21,706 nt of DNA from a virus, in the IMG/VR virus record IMGVR_UViG_3300046467_002861, positions 1 to 21,706 of that record. One strand, 5' to 3'. Shown in pieces: positions 6,227 through 13,593 of the stretch (positions are counted from its first letter, which is position 1; every line of letters begins with the position of its first letter). Below the pieces are notes generated by a model, which made no database searches, was not told the DNA's origin, and saw only the letters and a program-made list of their open reading frames with translations. Both the position numbers and the translations under genes were made by a program.

Positions 6227-6910
6227 ATGGGTTACGAAGTAAAATATCATTACCACGAGAAAACCGAGTCAGGGTATGACACTGACGATGCCAAGACGTT
6301 TACAAAACGAGTTGGAAAATCTTTTGAGGAAACGTCTTTGGGTGCTGTTGCCTCGGCCATTATAAGACAACTGGCCAGAAGGGATATTTGGGTCGTTAAT
6401 GTTGAAATTGTAGAATTTGTTAAAAAGGAAATTAGTTTTAGAGAGTCTAAAGGCGGCATTGTCATAAAGAATAGAAAATTTAATTTTGATTCTATTTCTC
6501 AATCTATTGTCGAAGATGAGGATGTTGTCGAAGACACAGTTGACACCCGGTCAGTTCCTTTGCCGGTAAAGCAGCCAGTAGTAGAGAATTTGGGACCCCC
6601 AATGAGGAGGGAGATTTTTAATCCTGAAATTCCTGGTTTGGTACAGGAATGTCAGAGACGTGGTTATGCTTTTACTGTTGGGGATCTTTATGATATTTAT
6701 AAAGAAATCCCAGATGTTAGAGGCTTAATGCACGGAATGATTTATACGGTATTAGATGATGATGGGAATAAGAGAGAGATGAACGACAAGCATTTCGCAT
6801 CTGATGCGACTTTAAAAGGTTTTGAAAATCCTGCCACACCACGTTCTGATGGTGGTACGGGGCTTAATTGGCAGGGCGCAGTTTCTTCAGATATGCCTGA
6901 TTTAAGATAA
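6227..6910 (+). CDS. Unknown two-part phage protein
   Basis: The 227-residue product has an N-terminal alpha/beta domain (about 1-85; VASAIIRQLARRDIWVVNVE is a clear helix-strand unit). An acidic linker (about 92-115) and a C-terminal domain follow (about 125-205; LVQECQRRGYAFTVGDLYDI). The end is Gly/Pro-rich and disordered-looking. There are no cysteines, no nucleotide-binding loop and no membrane segment. It follows the methyltransferase-like gene by three bases and precedes a lysine-rich gene by twelve, so the three are probably co-transcribed towards the gp32-like gene. No family is recognised. Confidence 0.65.
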   Translation: MGYEVKYHYHEKTESGYDTDDAKTFTKRVGKSFEETSLGAVASAIIRQLARRDIWVVNVEIVEFVKKEISFRESKGGIVIKNRKFNFDSISQSIVEDEDVVEDTVDTRSVPLPVKQPVVENLGPPMRREIFNPEIPGLVQECQRRGYAFTVGDLYDIYKEIPDVRGLMHGMIYTVLDDDGNKREMNDKHFASDATLKGFENPATPRSDGGTGLNWQGAVSSDMPDLR

Positions 6911-6922
6911 GGGGTTAATTTA

Positions 6923-7546
6923 ATGGTGAAAAAACAGAAAAATAAAAAGCAAATTGCAAAAGAGCTAAAAAGAAAAGAAAAAGCAAAAAAACGTGTTCTT
7001 TCACGTCGGAAGGTAATTCGGGCAGACGCTAAAGAGAAAAAAGAAATCGAGTACATTGAATGGAAATATCGTGAAAGGCAAACTCCTTTAAGGAAAGCAC
7101 ACGTAGAGTCGGAGAATGTTTTGGAAGGTTCAAATGGAGTAGATAAAATGGTAGAAGATACAAATTCTTCGGTGGAGACTGCTGAAGAAAGAGATGAAAA
7201 AATCGTAGATAGATTAAAACATAATTTAGAAGTCCTCAATGCTCTTCAAGATCAGTATTTTGCTGAAGAATCTGGTCGTGAAGAACTTAATCAGGAATTT
7301 TTAGATGCGGGGGTGGTAACTGCGGCAGAAAAGATGGAGTATCTTAAGGAGAAATGTAAAAAAGAATATGACGAGAAATCTTTAACAGATCCAACTAATT
7401 ATCCTCCAATGCTGAGTGACAATATAAAGCCGGTAAAGGCAAAGGTGGAAGCGGGTGCGGATGGTATTGGCAAAGTTGTGGATATTACATATGAAAAGAT
7501 TGATAACGAAAAGTCTACAAAAAAAGAACTTAAAGGAGGTGACTAA
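6923..7546 (+). CDS. Highly charged, lysine-rich coiled-coil-like protein
   Basis: AAGGGG at 6909-6914 lies eight bases before the ATG. The first 35 of 207 residues are almost entirely basic (KKQKNKKQIAKELKRKEKAK), suggesting nucleic-acid binding. Residues 40-140 are rich in Glu and Lys with heptad-like leucines and probably form long helices. The C-terminal part is more hydrophilic and ends KKELKGGD. No catalytic motif, cysteine or signal is seen. A scaffold or DNA-binding accessory role is possible, but neither is demonstrated. A sigma70-like promoter follows immediately, so it likely ends its operon. Confidence 0.6.
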   Translation: MVKKQKNKKQIAKELKRKEKAKKRVLSRRKVIRADAKEKKEIEYIEWKYRERQTPLRKAHVESENVLEGSNGVDKMVEDTNSSVETAEERDEKIVDRLKHNLEVLNALQDQYFAEESGREELNQEFLDAGVVTAAEKMEYLKEKCKKEYDEKSLTDPTNYPPMLSDNIKPVKAKVEAGADGIGKVVDITYEKIDNEKSTKKELKGGD

Positions 7547-7564
7547 AAACCTAGTTCTTTGAAC

Positions 7565-7593
7565 TTGACTTGAAAGAAAACTGTAATTAAACT
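7565..7593 (+). promoter_or_regulatory. Sigma70-type promoter of the gp32-like gene
   Basis: TTGACT (7565-7570) and TAAACT (7588-7593) are separated by exactly 17 bases, in a 100-base intergenic gap before the ssDNA-binding protein gene. Single-strand binding proteins are needed in bulk, which fits a promoter of their own. The -35 box has five of six consensus bases, the -10 box four. Confidence 0.55.
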
Positions 7594-7646
7594 GAATGAC
7601 AAGAACGAAAACAATTTCTTAACTTTTTAAAAACGAGGTAACAAAC

Positions 7647-8690
7647 GTGAGTAACTATGAAAAACTAAATATTGGTGACATTAATCAGGAATCGAGTCGG
7701 CTATCTGCCGATGGGCAAAATAGTAATAATTTTTTAAACAATTTTGTTCGCATGCCTGAAGGAAATGGCGCTGTCACCTTGAGATTTCTACCGCCTTCTA
7801 AGGGGTCTAGTTTTTATTGTGCGACTAGAACACATAGAATGAATGGTCGTAACGTACATTGTCCGAGAGAACTTGAAGGCGCCAGATGGCTCGGCCAGTG
7901 TTCGGTTTGTGAATATTATAATTGGTTGTGGAGAGAGTCGGAGAAGGATGGCGTTAGTGCTGATGAAGCAGACGCTTTTCAAACTAAGGCTCGTTCTATT
8001 AAGCCGATTGAGAGATATTACTATAACGTCATAGTACGTTCTCAAATTGGTGCTAATGGAGAAACTGAGGAAAATGTTGGTCCTAAGATTTTTTCATGTG
8101 GCAAGACTGTTCACAAAATGATCATTCGTGCTATTGTGGGCGATGAGGAACTTGGCGAGTCTCCGTTGGGTGACATTAGTGACTTGGTGGAAGGTCGTGA
8201 TTTTAAATTAATTAAGAGAATGAGAAAATCAGGATCTCAATCTTATCCTAATTATAACGAATCCAAGTTTCTTGAGCCTTCTCCCCTTGGCACTAAAGAT
8301 AGTGCGAAAGAATGGCTTGCGGGACTTCATGACCTTTCTTCTCTTCGAAGCTTAAAGACAGAAGAGGAGCTTAAGCATGAGCTTAAGATGTTCCTTGGAG
8401 TAGCACAGGAGAACGCTTCTAGTGGGTTTGATCCTTCGGAGTTTAAACTTGAAGGCGCACCGACTATTACTCTTCCCGTGCCTGATTCAATGAAATCTCA
8501 AGAAGGTGCAGGTGCGACGAGTGTTGAGACCGCACCTTTCCCCGTGTCTGATTCAGTGAAGGCTGAAGAGGATGTGAGCGAATCTAGTCCGACATCGGAG
8601 GAAGTAAAAGCGTCATCTGATGATGGCGGGGAAGATGATGAGGTTTTAGCCGATGATGACTTTCTTAAAGAGTTAAGAAGTTTAGGATAA
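7647..8690 (+). CDS. Single-stranded DNA-binding protein, T4 gp32-like
   Basis: The product has 347 residues from a GTG with GAGG eight bases upstream (7635-7638). After a short N-terminal arm, the core (about 30-230) contains VTLRFLPPSKG and a zinc-type cluster: H71-C72, then C85-x2-C88 in WLGQCSVCEYYNW, with C58 and H63 nearby. This matches the zinc-stabilised core of T4 gp32. A serine-rich linker with two similar copies of P-V-x-D-S-x-K follows (about 276-310). The tail is strongly acidic and ends EVLADDDFLKELRSLG, as in gp32, where the tail binds partner proteins. By family it coats single-stranded DNA and works with UvsY, UvsX and the helicase. It has its own promoter and terminator. Confidence 0.85.
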   Translation: MSNYEKLNIGDINQESSRLSADGQNSNNFLNNFVRMPEGNGAVTLRFLPPSKGSSFYCATRTHRMNGRNVHCPRELEGARWLGQCSVCEYYNWLWRESEKDGVSADEADAFQTKARSIKPIERYYYNVIVRSQIGANGETEENVGPKIFSCGKTVHKMIIRAIVGDEELGESPLGDISDLVEGRDFKLIKRMRKSGSQSYPNYNESKFLEPSPLGTKDSAKEWLAGLHDLSSLRSLKTEEELKHELKMFLGVAQENASSGFDPSEFKLEGAPTITLPVPDSMKSQEGAGATSVETAPFPVSDSVKAEEDVSESSPTSEEVKASSDDGGEDDEVLADDDFLKELRSLG

Positions 8691-8713
8691 AAACAAGTTT
8701 TTTGATAAGATTG

Positions 8714-8750
8714 AAAACGCCTGAGTGGTTACACTGCTCAGGCGTTTTTT
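8714..8750 (+). terminator. Rho-independent terminator after the gp32-like gene
   Basis: AAAACGCCTGAG (8714-8725) pairs with CTCAGGCGTTTT (8737-8748) around an 11-base loop and ends in a run of six T. The GC-rich stem in AT-rich surroundings, 24 bases after the stop codon, makes this the clearest terminator in the window. Confidence 0.9.
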
Positions 8751-8753
8751 ATA

Positions 8754-8782
8754 TTGCTTTTATTTCTGAATTAAGATATAAT
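8754..8782 (+). promoter_or_regulatory. Sigma70-type promoter ahead of the zinc-ribbon/recombinase operon
   Basis: TTGCTT (8754-8759) and a perfect TATAAT (8777-8782) are 17 bases apart, directly after the gp32 terminator. The position between a terminator and the next operon supports function, although the -35 box is weak. Confidence 0.5.
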
Positions 8783-8816
8783 TTGAATGTCTTGTTGGGG
8801 AGGGTAATGAATTACA

Positions 8817-9023
8817 ATGGATAAAGATTATCTTATTTTATCAATGCAAAATGGACTTTGCCTTGTTGAAAAGTTTTGTTGTATATGTCAGCACGATAAA
8901 ACATATTGGATTCCTTTAGATGATTTGGGATTTAATCCAATTAAACCTTGTCCTGATTGCAGTCGTTATGTTTCTATCATTGATACTTTAGGCGAGATAA
9001 TAAATGGCGAAGAAGAAGAATAA
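8817..9023 (+). CDS. Small zinc-ribbon protein
   Basis: The 68-residue product has two cysteine pairs, FCCICQ (20-25) and PCPDCS (44-49), spaced as a treble-clef/zinc ribbon. An acidic C-terminus EEEE follows. GGGGAGGG (8797-8804) lies twelve bases before the ATG, which is somewhat far; an overlapping five-codon ATG frame at 8807 is nearer to it. Its last 20 bases overlap the start of the recombinase gene, so the two are co-translated. Probably a small nucleic-acid- or protein-binding accessory; the exact role is unknown. Confidence 0.65.
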   Translation: MDKDYLILSMQNGLCLVEKFCCICQHDKTYWIPLDDLGFNPIKPCPDCSRYVSIIDTLGEIINGEEEE

Positions 9024-10233
9024 AGCAGACGCACTGGCTGGACAGGACGTTCTCGATTCTGCATCGCTCGCCAACGACCCAGTAGCCGATCTGTTTTCAG
9101 ACCTTGCTGCGGAAACGGGCGGCAGTGTTTTAGATGACATAGATAGTATTAAATATTTTGTGGACACTGGGAACTTAGCAGTTAACTTTGTTTGCAGCGG
9201 CAGATATATAAATGGCGGAGTTCCTGGCGGCAGACTTACAGAGATATATGGTCCGGCTTCGTCAGGCAAATCTCTCATTGCTACTAATGTTATTCGGGGC
9301 TGCCAGAAGCTTGGTGGGTTCCCAATATATTTAGATTGTGAAAACACTATAAACAAAGATTTTGTCCAATCGGCTAGTCATGTCGATGTATCTAAAGTTA
9401 TTAGATACACCCCCCAGACATTGGAGGAGGTGTTTACGAAAGTCCACACGGTAATCAAGAAGGTTAGATCGGTTAAAGGCATAGAGGTTCCCATAGTAAT
9501 TGTATATGACTCTATTAGTGTGTCGCCTAGTGCTAGAGAATACAGAGAGGTTGACCTTCCTGAAGGCTACACAGATGCTGATTGGAAGAGGATTGTTGGT
9601 GGCAAGGAACAACCTGGCGAGCGTGCCAAGATTTGCAGTCGGGAGTTTAGAAAGTTGACTCCTATATTGGAAGAACAGAATGCAACTATGGTTGTGGTTA
9701 ATCAGACTCGTGAAAAAATAGGCGTTATGTTTGGTAGCCCTGAAACGACAGGAGGAGGGGGCAATGCGTTGCCTTTTTACGCTTCATGTCGTATTAGAAC
9801 TCAAACTCAAAAGAAAATTGAGAATTCCAAGATCGGGTCTATTGTTGGAATTAATATGAAAATTAAAAATGTGAAAAATAAAACTTTTCGGCCTTTCATG
9901 GAAACCGAAAATGTTCAACTTTATTTTGATCGTGGTATAAATCCACTTTCTGGTCTTTTAAATACTTTGATTATGTCTGAGAGAATTGATGTAAGCGGTA
10001 AAGGAAGTTTTACTGTTAAAGAGCCTTGGGCCGCAGGCGAGGAGATTAAGTTTAGAAGTAGCATGGCTCGTAATGATGTACCGGAAGATGTTTTATATCG
10101 GTGTCCTTCCTTGATCGATGCCGAGTCTAAAGAACAGGTGAAAGATTACTTGTCGGAGTATCAGTTGGCCATTCATAGAGAAGATGCTAAAGATTTAGAA
10201 GAAAAAGAATTAAAAAGCGAGGAGGATCTTTAA
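9004..10233 (+). CDS. RecA/UvsX-type recombinase
   Basis: This 409-residue strand-exchange ATPase has Walker A GPASSGKS at 83-90, the catalytic glutamate in DCEN (E113) and Walker B IVIVYD at 164-169. The signature VNQTREKIGVMFGSPE with TTGGGGNALPFYAS at about 232-261 corresponds to the RecA Walker-B-distal and L2 region. The N-terminus is lysine-rich with an acidic helix, and the C-terminus is acidic (EEKELKSEEDL), as in RecA, where it regulates filament growth. It forms filaments on single-stranded DNA for homologous pairing and recombination-dependent replication, with the gp32-like and UvsY-like proteins. It resembles both RecA and UvsX, so an exact symbol is withheld. The start lies inside the zinc-ribbon gene, and the stop shares a base with the next ATG. 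Confidence 0.93.
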   Translation: MAKKKNKADALAGQDVLDSASLANDPVADLFSDLAAETGGSVLDDIDSIKYFVDTGNLAVNFVCSGRYINGGVPGGRLTEIYGPASSGKSLIATNVIRGCQKLGGFPIYLDCENTINKDFVQSASHVDVSKVIRYTPQTLEEVFTKVHTVIKKVRSVKGIEVPIVIVYDSISVSPSAREYREVDLPEGYTDADWKRIVGGKEQPGERAKICSREFRKLTPILEEQNATMVVVNQTREKIGVMFGSPETTGGGGNALPFYASCRIRTQTQKKIENSKIGSIVGINMKIKNVKNKTFRPFMETENVQLYFDRGINPLSGLLNTLIMSERIDVSGKGSFTVKEPWAAGEEIKFRSSMARNDVPEDVLYRCPSLIDAESKEQVKDYLSEYQLAIHREDAKDLEEKELKSEEDL

Positions 10234-10448
10234 TGTCGGAAGATACATCGGTAAATGAAAACGGTTGCACGTTGAGTTCGACTAGATATACAGAGTATGA
10301 ATGGAAGATTATTCGTTCTAGTGTTTTGGGTTTAGAAGATGAATTGAACGATCTTTCTCTTAATGGTCGTTGGGAAGTTTTTAGTGTAACTTCAGAGGTG
10401 AAGGGGCCGGGCGGTCCAACTGACTTTGTTATTGTCGCCCGCAGATGA
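10233..10448 (+). CDS. Small protein of unknown function coupled to the recombinase
   Basis: The ATG shares one base with the recombinase stop (TAATG), and GGAGGA at 10220-10225 is a strong ribosome site, so expression is coupled. The 71-residue product has a helix (TEYEWKIIRSSVLGLEDELN) and two beta strands (GRWEVFSVTSEV and FVIVARR) linked by a KGPGGP turn. This looks like a compact alpha/beta domain ending at its last strand. There are no catalytic motifs. It is the last gene before a convergent minus-strand gene, whose stop lies seven bases away. No family is recognised. Confidence 0.6.
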   Translation: MSEDTSVNENGCTLSSTRYTEYEWKIIRSSVLGLEDELNDLSLNGRWEVFSVTSEVKGPGGPTDFVIVARR

Positions 10449-10454
10449 AAATGA

Positions 10455-10931
10455 TTAAATAATATTATATTCTGTTTTATCTTTGTTTATTTTATATCCT
10501 TCTGCTTCTAATTCTTTTCTTATTTTTCTTATGTGGTTGCATAAGCAGGAATCAGTCAGTTCGTATCCTGAAAATCTTCTTTTAAGTTTTTTTAATGATA
10601 TAATTTTACCTGCTAAAAATTCTTTCTTTATATATTCATCTAATCTTTCTGAAGTTTTTATAATGTTGTTGCGAGGCTTTTTAATTTGAGATATTTTTGT
10701 TTCAATTAATTCATAAGTTATTTCTTCATTTGCATGATTTGGATCACAGAAAGCAGCGGCAAGTTCGCTTAGTTCTAGGATTGTTGCTTTTTTTATTTTT
10801 ACGACAGATACTTCGAGACTAAATTTTTTAGAAAATTCCAAAAGCAAAGAATAATTACTTTTCTCAGTTAGGAATTCTCTTTTGTCTTTAGTTTTCAGCA
10901 AAAGGCATTGTCTGTTTTTAATTTTTTTCAT
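10455..10931 (-). CDS. Putative winged-helix-type DNA-binding protein
   Basis: The 158-residue product is basic and very AT-rich in codon use. The N-terminal half has two beta strands and a helix (CLLLKTKDKREFL, then ILELSELAAAFCDP). The C-terminal half (about 105-150; KIISLKKLKRRFSGYELTDS, then CNHIRKIRKELEAEGYKI) has the helix-turn-helix plus wing outline of a DNA-binding domain, judged by eye. It is transcribed away from the amidoligase gene across a perfect 20-bp palindrome, an arrangement typical of autoregulated repressors. The ribosome site is weak. It could instead be a replication-initiator-like or purely structural protein; no family is recognised with confidence. Confidence 0.5.
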   Translation of the reverse strand: MKKIKNRQCLLLKTKDKREFLTEKSNYSLLLEFSKKFSLEVSVVKIKKATILELSELAAAFCDPNHANEEITYELIETKISQIKKPRNNIIKTSERLDEYIKKEFLAGKIISLKKLKRRFSGYELTDSCLCNHIRKIRKELEAEGYKINKDKTEYNII

Positions 10932-10956
10932 GTTACCATTTTATTACATTGTAGTT

Positions 10957-10976
10957 TTAAATCAAGCTTGATTTAA
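10957..10976. promoter_or_regulatory. Perfect 20-bp palindrome between divergent genes (candidate operator)
   Basis: The ten bases 10957-10966 (TTAAATCAAG) are mirrored exactly on the other strand by 10967-10976. The site lies 26 bases from each of the divergent start codons at 10931 and 11002. On the minus strand it overlaps a possible promoter, with a TACAAT -10 box just downstream of it. A dimeric regulator, possibly the product of 10455-10931, is the natural candidate to bind. Confidence 0.6.
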
Positions 10977-11001
10977 GTTTGTAGGTTTTTAAAATAAATT
11001 T

Positions 11002-12030
11002 ATGGATATGAGTGATGATTATTTGGGATTCGATTACAGCAGACGTTTTGGTGTTGAGATTGAATTGAATTCGCTGGACGGACGCAGCAGACCGCTGGTA
11101 AGGGGGAATCCTGTTGGTTCCGATTATGTTGCTAATTTAATTTCTAGATCTTTAAGTAAAACTGTAGAAATAGCCAAATGGCATCATACTCATAATAACG
11201 AATTCTGGATTGTTAAGCCTGATTCGAGTTGTGGCATAGAGGTCTGTTCTCCTGTTTCTAAGGGGTGGAAAGGTCTTAAAGACATATGCCGTGTTGTTGA
11301 AGGGTTTTCTAATGATGAGTTAATTGTGGCGGATGAGAGGTGCTCTTTACACGTTCATGTTGAAGTGGCGGATTTGTCAGAGAGGGAGTTGGCCTCGGTT
11401 TTATATTATTGGATCAAATGTGAGCCGGTTTTTCTTGATTCGGTTCCTCACGAGAGAAAGAGTAATCGTTATTGTCAGTTTATAGGTTTGACTGATTTAA
11501 TTGAACATGATGCGGAAATGTCTCCATCTCTTCTTATTTCTAGGTTAGGAAATGTAAAATATTATTCTTTAAATACTTATCACCTCAAGAAGGGGAAACG
11601 GGAAACTATAGAGTTTAGGATTATAGGAAATTCGGGGTGTCTTGACCCATTTTTGATTAAAAATTGGGTTAGGCTTATTGTTCATTTCATCAATGTAACC
11701 AGCAAAATGGGAATCCCCGGTCATTATGTAGAGGGAGATCCGTGGTCGTCTTTTTTGTGGCTAGATGCAAAAGACGTTTTTAGGTTATTGGGATTTTGGG
11801 ATAGCAATAAGACTCTAACAGAAGGTGTTAAGCAAACTAGGGATTGGTTTTTAGCAAGATTAAAGAAGAATGGTTCTCTATTAGACTGTGATGGGTTTTG
11901 GAGTACGCATTCTAGATTTGTTTCTAATTCTCAAGTTTCTGAGATGTTTTTAATACTAGGATTAGGTGAGATTAATAAATTATTATCTCCAGTAGGGGGA
12001 GATCTTATTTATTCTAAGAAATTTATTTAG
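11002..12030 (+). CDS. Amidoligase family enzyme (COOH-NH2 ligase)
   Basis: The 342-residue product shows the conserved blocks of the amidoligase (Amidoligase_2, glutamine-synthetase-like) fold. These are FGVEIEL at 16-22 (metal-binding glutamates), VKPDSSCGIEVCSP at 71-84, CSLHVHVEV at 114-122 (histidines), KYYSLN at 186-191 and TIEFRI at 202-207. By family it uses ATP to form amide bonds between a carboxylate and an amine, in peptide or cell-wall modification. The substrate cannot be read here. The length is usual for the family. There is no clear Shine-Dalgarno before ATG 11002, although ATG 11008 is also in frame. It is divergent from a putative regulator across a palindrome and is followed by small unknown genes that may be partners. 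Confidence 0.8.
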   Translation: MDMSDDYLGFDYSRRFGVEIELNSLDGRSRPLVRGNPVGSDYVANLISRSLSKTVEIAKWHHTHNNEFWIVKPDSSCGIEVCSPVSKGWKGLKDICRVVEGFSNDELIVADERCSLHVHVEVADLSERELASVLYYWIKCEPVFLDSVPHERKSNRYCQFIGLTDLIEHDAEMSPSLLISRLGNVKYYSLNTYHLKKGKRETIEFRIIGNSGCLDPFLIKNWVRLIVHFINVTSKMGIPGHYVEGDPWSSFLWLDAKDVFRLLGFWDSNKTLTEGVKQTRDWFLARLKKNGSLLDCDGFWSTHSRFVSNSQVSEMFLILGLGEINKLLSPVGGDLIYSKKFI

Positions 12031-12063
12031 CATCTTTTTTTTCATATATAATATGGAGGCATA

Positions 12064-12510
12064 ATGAAAGATAGAAATTTTGATAAAGAAATTATTAATT
12101 TAAAACGATTAGGCGAAAGGTTGATGGCTCATAATTACCCTTTAGGAAGTCGTTCTGAAGAAGATGCCTTAAGCCCATTGAAAATGGGATCTTTTTGTGT
12201 TGATGGATACGATGTTGATGTTCACTATAGCAAGGCTGATTATAAAAGTCATTATTTAGAAAGCATTCAAATAATGGGAAGAAACGTTCCGTTTCTTCCG
12301 TTTGTTCTTATTTGCAAAATAGCCAGAAGGGTCTTAGGCGACGAAGCTTTATCGTTTATAGAATTTTTTTCGGACTCAAATAAAGTTTATTGCTGGACAC
12401 GATCAATTGATAAAGTTGGTAATTTATTATACCCGCCGGAGGATGACGAATGTTCTTACGAAGGTTTTAATTATGCCTGCATCAAACCTAGTGAGGTTAA
12501 TTTTTATTAA
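12064..12510 (+). CDS. Unknown protein downstream of the amidoligase
   Basis: GGAGG at 12055-12059 gives a strong start at ATG 12064. The 148-residue product is alpha/beta with FCVDGYDVDVHYSK (about 44-57), a helical hydrophobic part (PFLPFVLICKIARRVLGDE) and an aromatic C-terminus (YCWTRSIDKVGNLLYP). Three cysteines are scattered and there is no zinc-type pair. It lies 33 bases after the amidoligase gene on the same strand and may be part of the same unit. No family is recognised. Confidence 0.6.
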   Translation: MKDRNFDKEIINLKRLGERLMAHNYPLGSRSEEDALSPLKMGSFCVDGYDVDVHYSKADYKSHYLESIQIMGRNVPFLPFVLICKIARRVLGDEALSFIEFFSDSNKVYCWTRSIDKVGNLLYPPEDDECSYEGFNYACIKPSEVNFY

Positions 12511-12559
12511 AGGCTATATAATTTCAAATCCATTTATTATAGGTTTTGGAGGTATAGTC

Positions 12560-12868
12560 ATGGCAAGTTCAAAAACGCAAAGTGCTAAAATTCAAAGATT
12601 ACTTATTTCTCAACTTGAAGAACATGGTTCTATAGAGTTGCTTTTGCCTAATCGGGTTGTTCTAGAGATTGGAATTACACAAGAAGGAAAAAGTGGGACA
12701 GTTAAAGCTGATGAATATTGTTGGCTCACAGCTTGCCAAAATGAGAGAGAGGTCAGTTTAGATTCTTATAATCTGGGCTTGAGATTCTCAGACTATAATA
12801 GTATGCTTCTTGAATCAGATATAATTAATGAAGATGGTGAAAATATTCGTTTGGTAAATGTTGTTTAA
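12560..12868 (+). CDS. Unknown small protein
   Basis: The frame is open further upstream, but ATG 12560 is chosen because GGAGG (12548-12552) lies seven bases before it and the upstream part overlaps the previous gene. The 102-residue product has a basic N-terminal helix (KTQSAKIQRLLISQLEEHG), then beta-type segments (IELLLPNRVVLEIGI), YCWLTACQNEREVSL and an acidic end. It resembles the previous gene's product in containing YCW and in length class, but the similarity is too weak for homology. Its stop codon lies in an 11-base tandem repeat. Confidence 0.55.
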   Translation: MASSKTQSAKIQRLLISQLEEHGSIELLLPNRVVLEIGITQEGKSGTVKADEYCWLTACQNEREVSLDSYNLGLRFSDYNSMLLESDIINEDGENIRLVNVV

Positions 12869-12877
12869 ATGTTGTTT
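12856..12877. repeat. Two tandem copies of an 11-base unit
   Basis: AAATGTTGTTT is repeated exactly at 12856-12866 and 12867-12877, covering the stop codon of the upstream gene and the last two bases of the convergent one. It probably arose by slippage and keeps the two convergent genes just apart. Confidence 0.7.
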
Positions 12878-13202
12878 AATTGTTAATAACGTAAAGGTTA
12901 CCTATGGTTTTAATATGACTGAGGTCTCCAGATGCAGATAATTTTAGTTCGCTTGTTCCTATTGCGATTTTGTTTTCCTCTTTTGGAACCTTAAATTCTA
13001 CCCATATTAAGAATCCGTTGTGTGTTAATTCAAACCTGGAGATGCTAATTTGTATTCCTATTTTTGGAATTGTTGATTGTTCCATTACAGCTAGTTCTGT
13101 GTCACGAACTATTTCTAGGATCTGGGCCATAAGTTTGCTGTAGTTTATGAAGCTCGTCCAATTTGCGATCAGCAATTCTTCAAGTTTTTTGGAGTTTATC
13201 AT
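12876..13202 (-). CDS. Small protein of unknown function
   Basis: A 108-residue product on the minus strand, convergent with the previous gene and divergent from the next. An N-terminal helical half (KLEELLIANWTSFINYSKLM) is followed by beta-rich segments (IGIQISISRFELTHNGFLIW and VEFKVP). There are no cysteines or catalytic motifs. No clear ribosome binding site precedes the ATG. The regular alternation of hydrophobic residues supports a real protein; the weak start lowers confidence. No family is recognised. Confidence 0.5.
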   Translation of the reverse strand: MINSKKLEELLIANWTSFINYSKLMAQILEIVRDTELAVMEQSTIPKIGIQISISRFELTHNGFLIWVEFKVPKEENKIAIGTSELKLSASGDLSHIKTIGNLYVINN

Positions 13203-13233
13203 TTAAGTCATTAGTTACGAACGAGGTGAAATC

Positions 13234-13500
13234 ATGAGAAGTTCAAATAGTGTATTAAAAGAGTATGTGTCATCCTTATCCTACAAAGAACTGCTTTTTA
13301 TAAAAACTAGATTTTCTCAAAGAGTAGGAGGGGATCTTGGAGAAGCTGTTAATTTCATTTCCAAGAATGAAGAAATGGACAAATGGCTTTTGTCGGCGGA
13401 AGGTGCCGAAGATTTTTATCAAATGATAGATGTTTTATCTGTTGAAGTTGGCATGGCATTGAGTAGGCTTAAAAGGACCCAATCTTCTAAAAGATCCTAA
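13234..13500 (+). CDS. Small helical protein of unknown function
   Basis: GAGGTG lies seven to ten bases before ATG 13234. The 88-residue product is mostly helical (VLKEYVSSLSYKELLFIKTR, later FYQMIDVLSVEVGMALSRL) and ends in a basic, serine-rich tail (KRTQSSKRS). There are no cysteines and no membrane segment. It is followed by a 93-base gap with a bulged hairpin and then the large helicase gene, to which it may be linked. No family is recognised. Confidence 0.55.
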   Translation: MRSSNSVLKEYVSSLSYKELLFIKTRFSQRVGGDLGEAVNFISKNEEMDKWLLSAEGAEDFYQMIDVLSVEVGMALSRLKRTQSSKRS

Positions 13501-13523
13501 TTTGTTATTGTCATTAGAAGTGG

Positions 13524-13547
13524 CCCCTTTTGTTCTCAAATGAGGGG
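13524..13547 (+). other. Bulged hairpin ahead of the Hel308-like gene
   Basis: CCCCTTTTG (13524-13532) can pair with CAAA...AGGGG (13537-13547) with a two-base bulge, just after the small gene ending at 13500. A short T-run follows (GGTTTAC). It could be a weak terminator or an attenuating structure. Confidence 0.3.
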
Positions 13548-13583
13548 TTTACAATGATAGGTTTTGAGGAACGGTTTACAATG
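13546..13583. repeat. Direct repeat of GGTTTACAATG in the helicase leader
   Basis: The 11-mer occurs at 13546-13556 and 13573-13583, 27 bases apart, each time ending in ATG. Neither ATG opens a long frame; the second gives only nine codons. The used start is probably ATG 13594. Confidence 0.6.
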
Positions 13584-13593
13584 GGGGTGCACG

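Noticed and set aside
6250-7239. Minus-strand frames under the two unknown genes at 6227-7546
   Set aside because: The plus-strand genes have ribosome sites, close spacing and protein-like composition; the opposite frames have none of these.
8807-8824. Five-codon frame overlapping the zinc-ribbon start
   Set aside because: It could be a leader peptide, but with five codons and a two-base gap from the ribosome site nothing supports it.
8988-9356. 122-codon minus-strand frame over the recombinase start
   Set aside because: It lies opposite conserved RecA coding sequence and its translation is low-complexity without family features.
12047-12052. TATAAT before the gene at 12064
   Set aside because: It is too close to the start: transcription beginning there would remove most of the GGAGG ribosome site.
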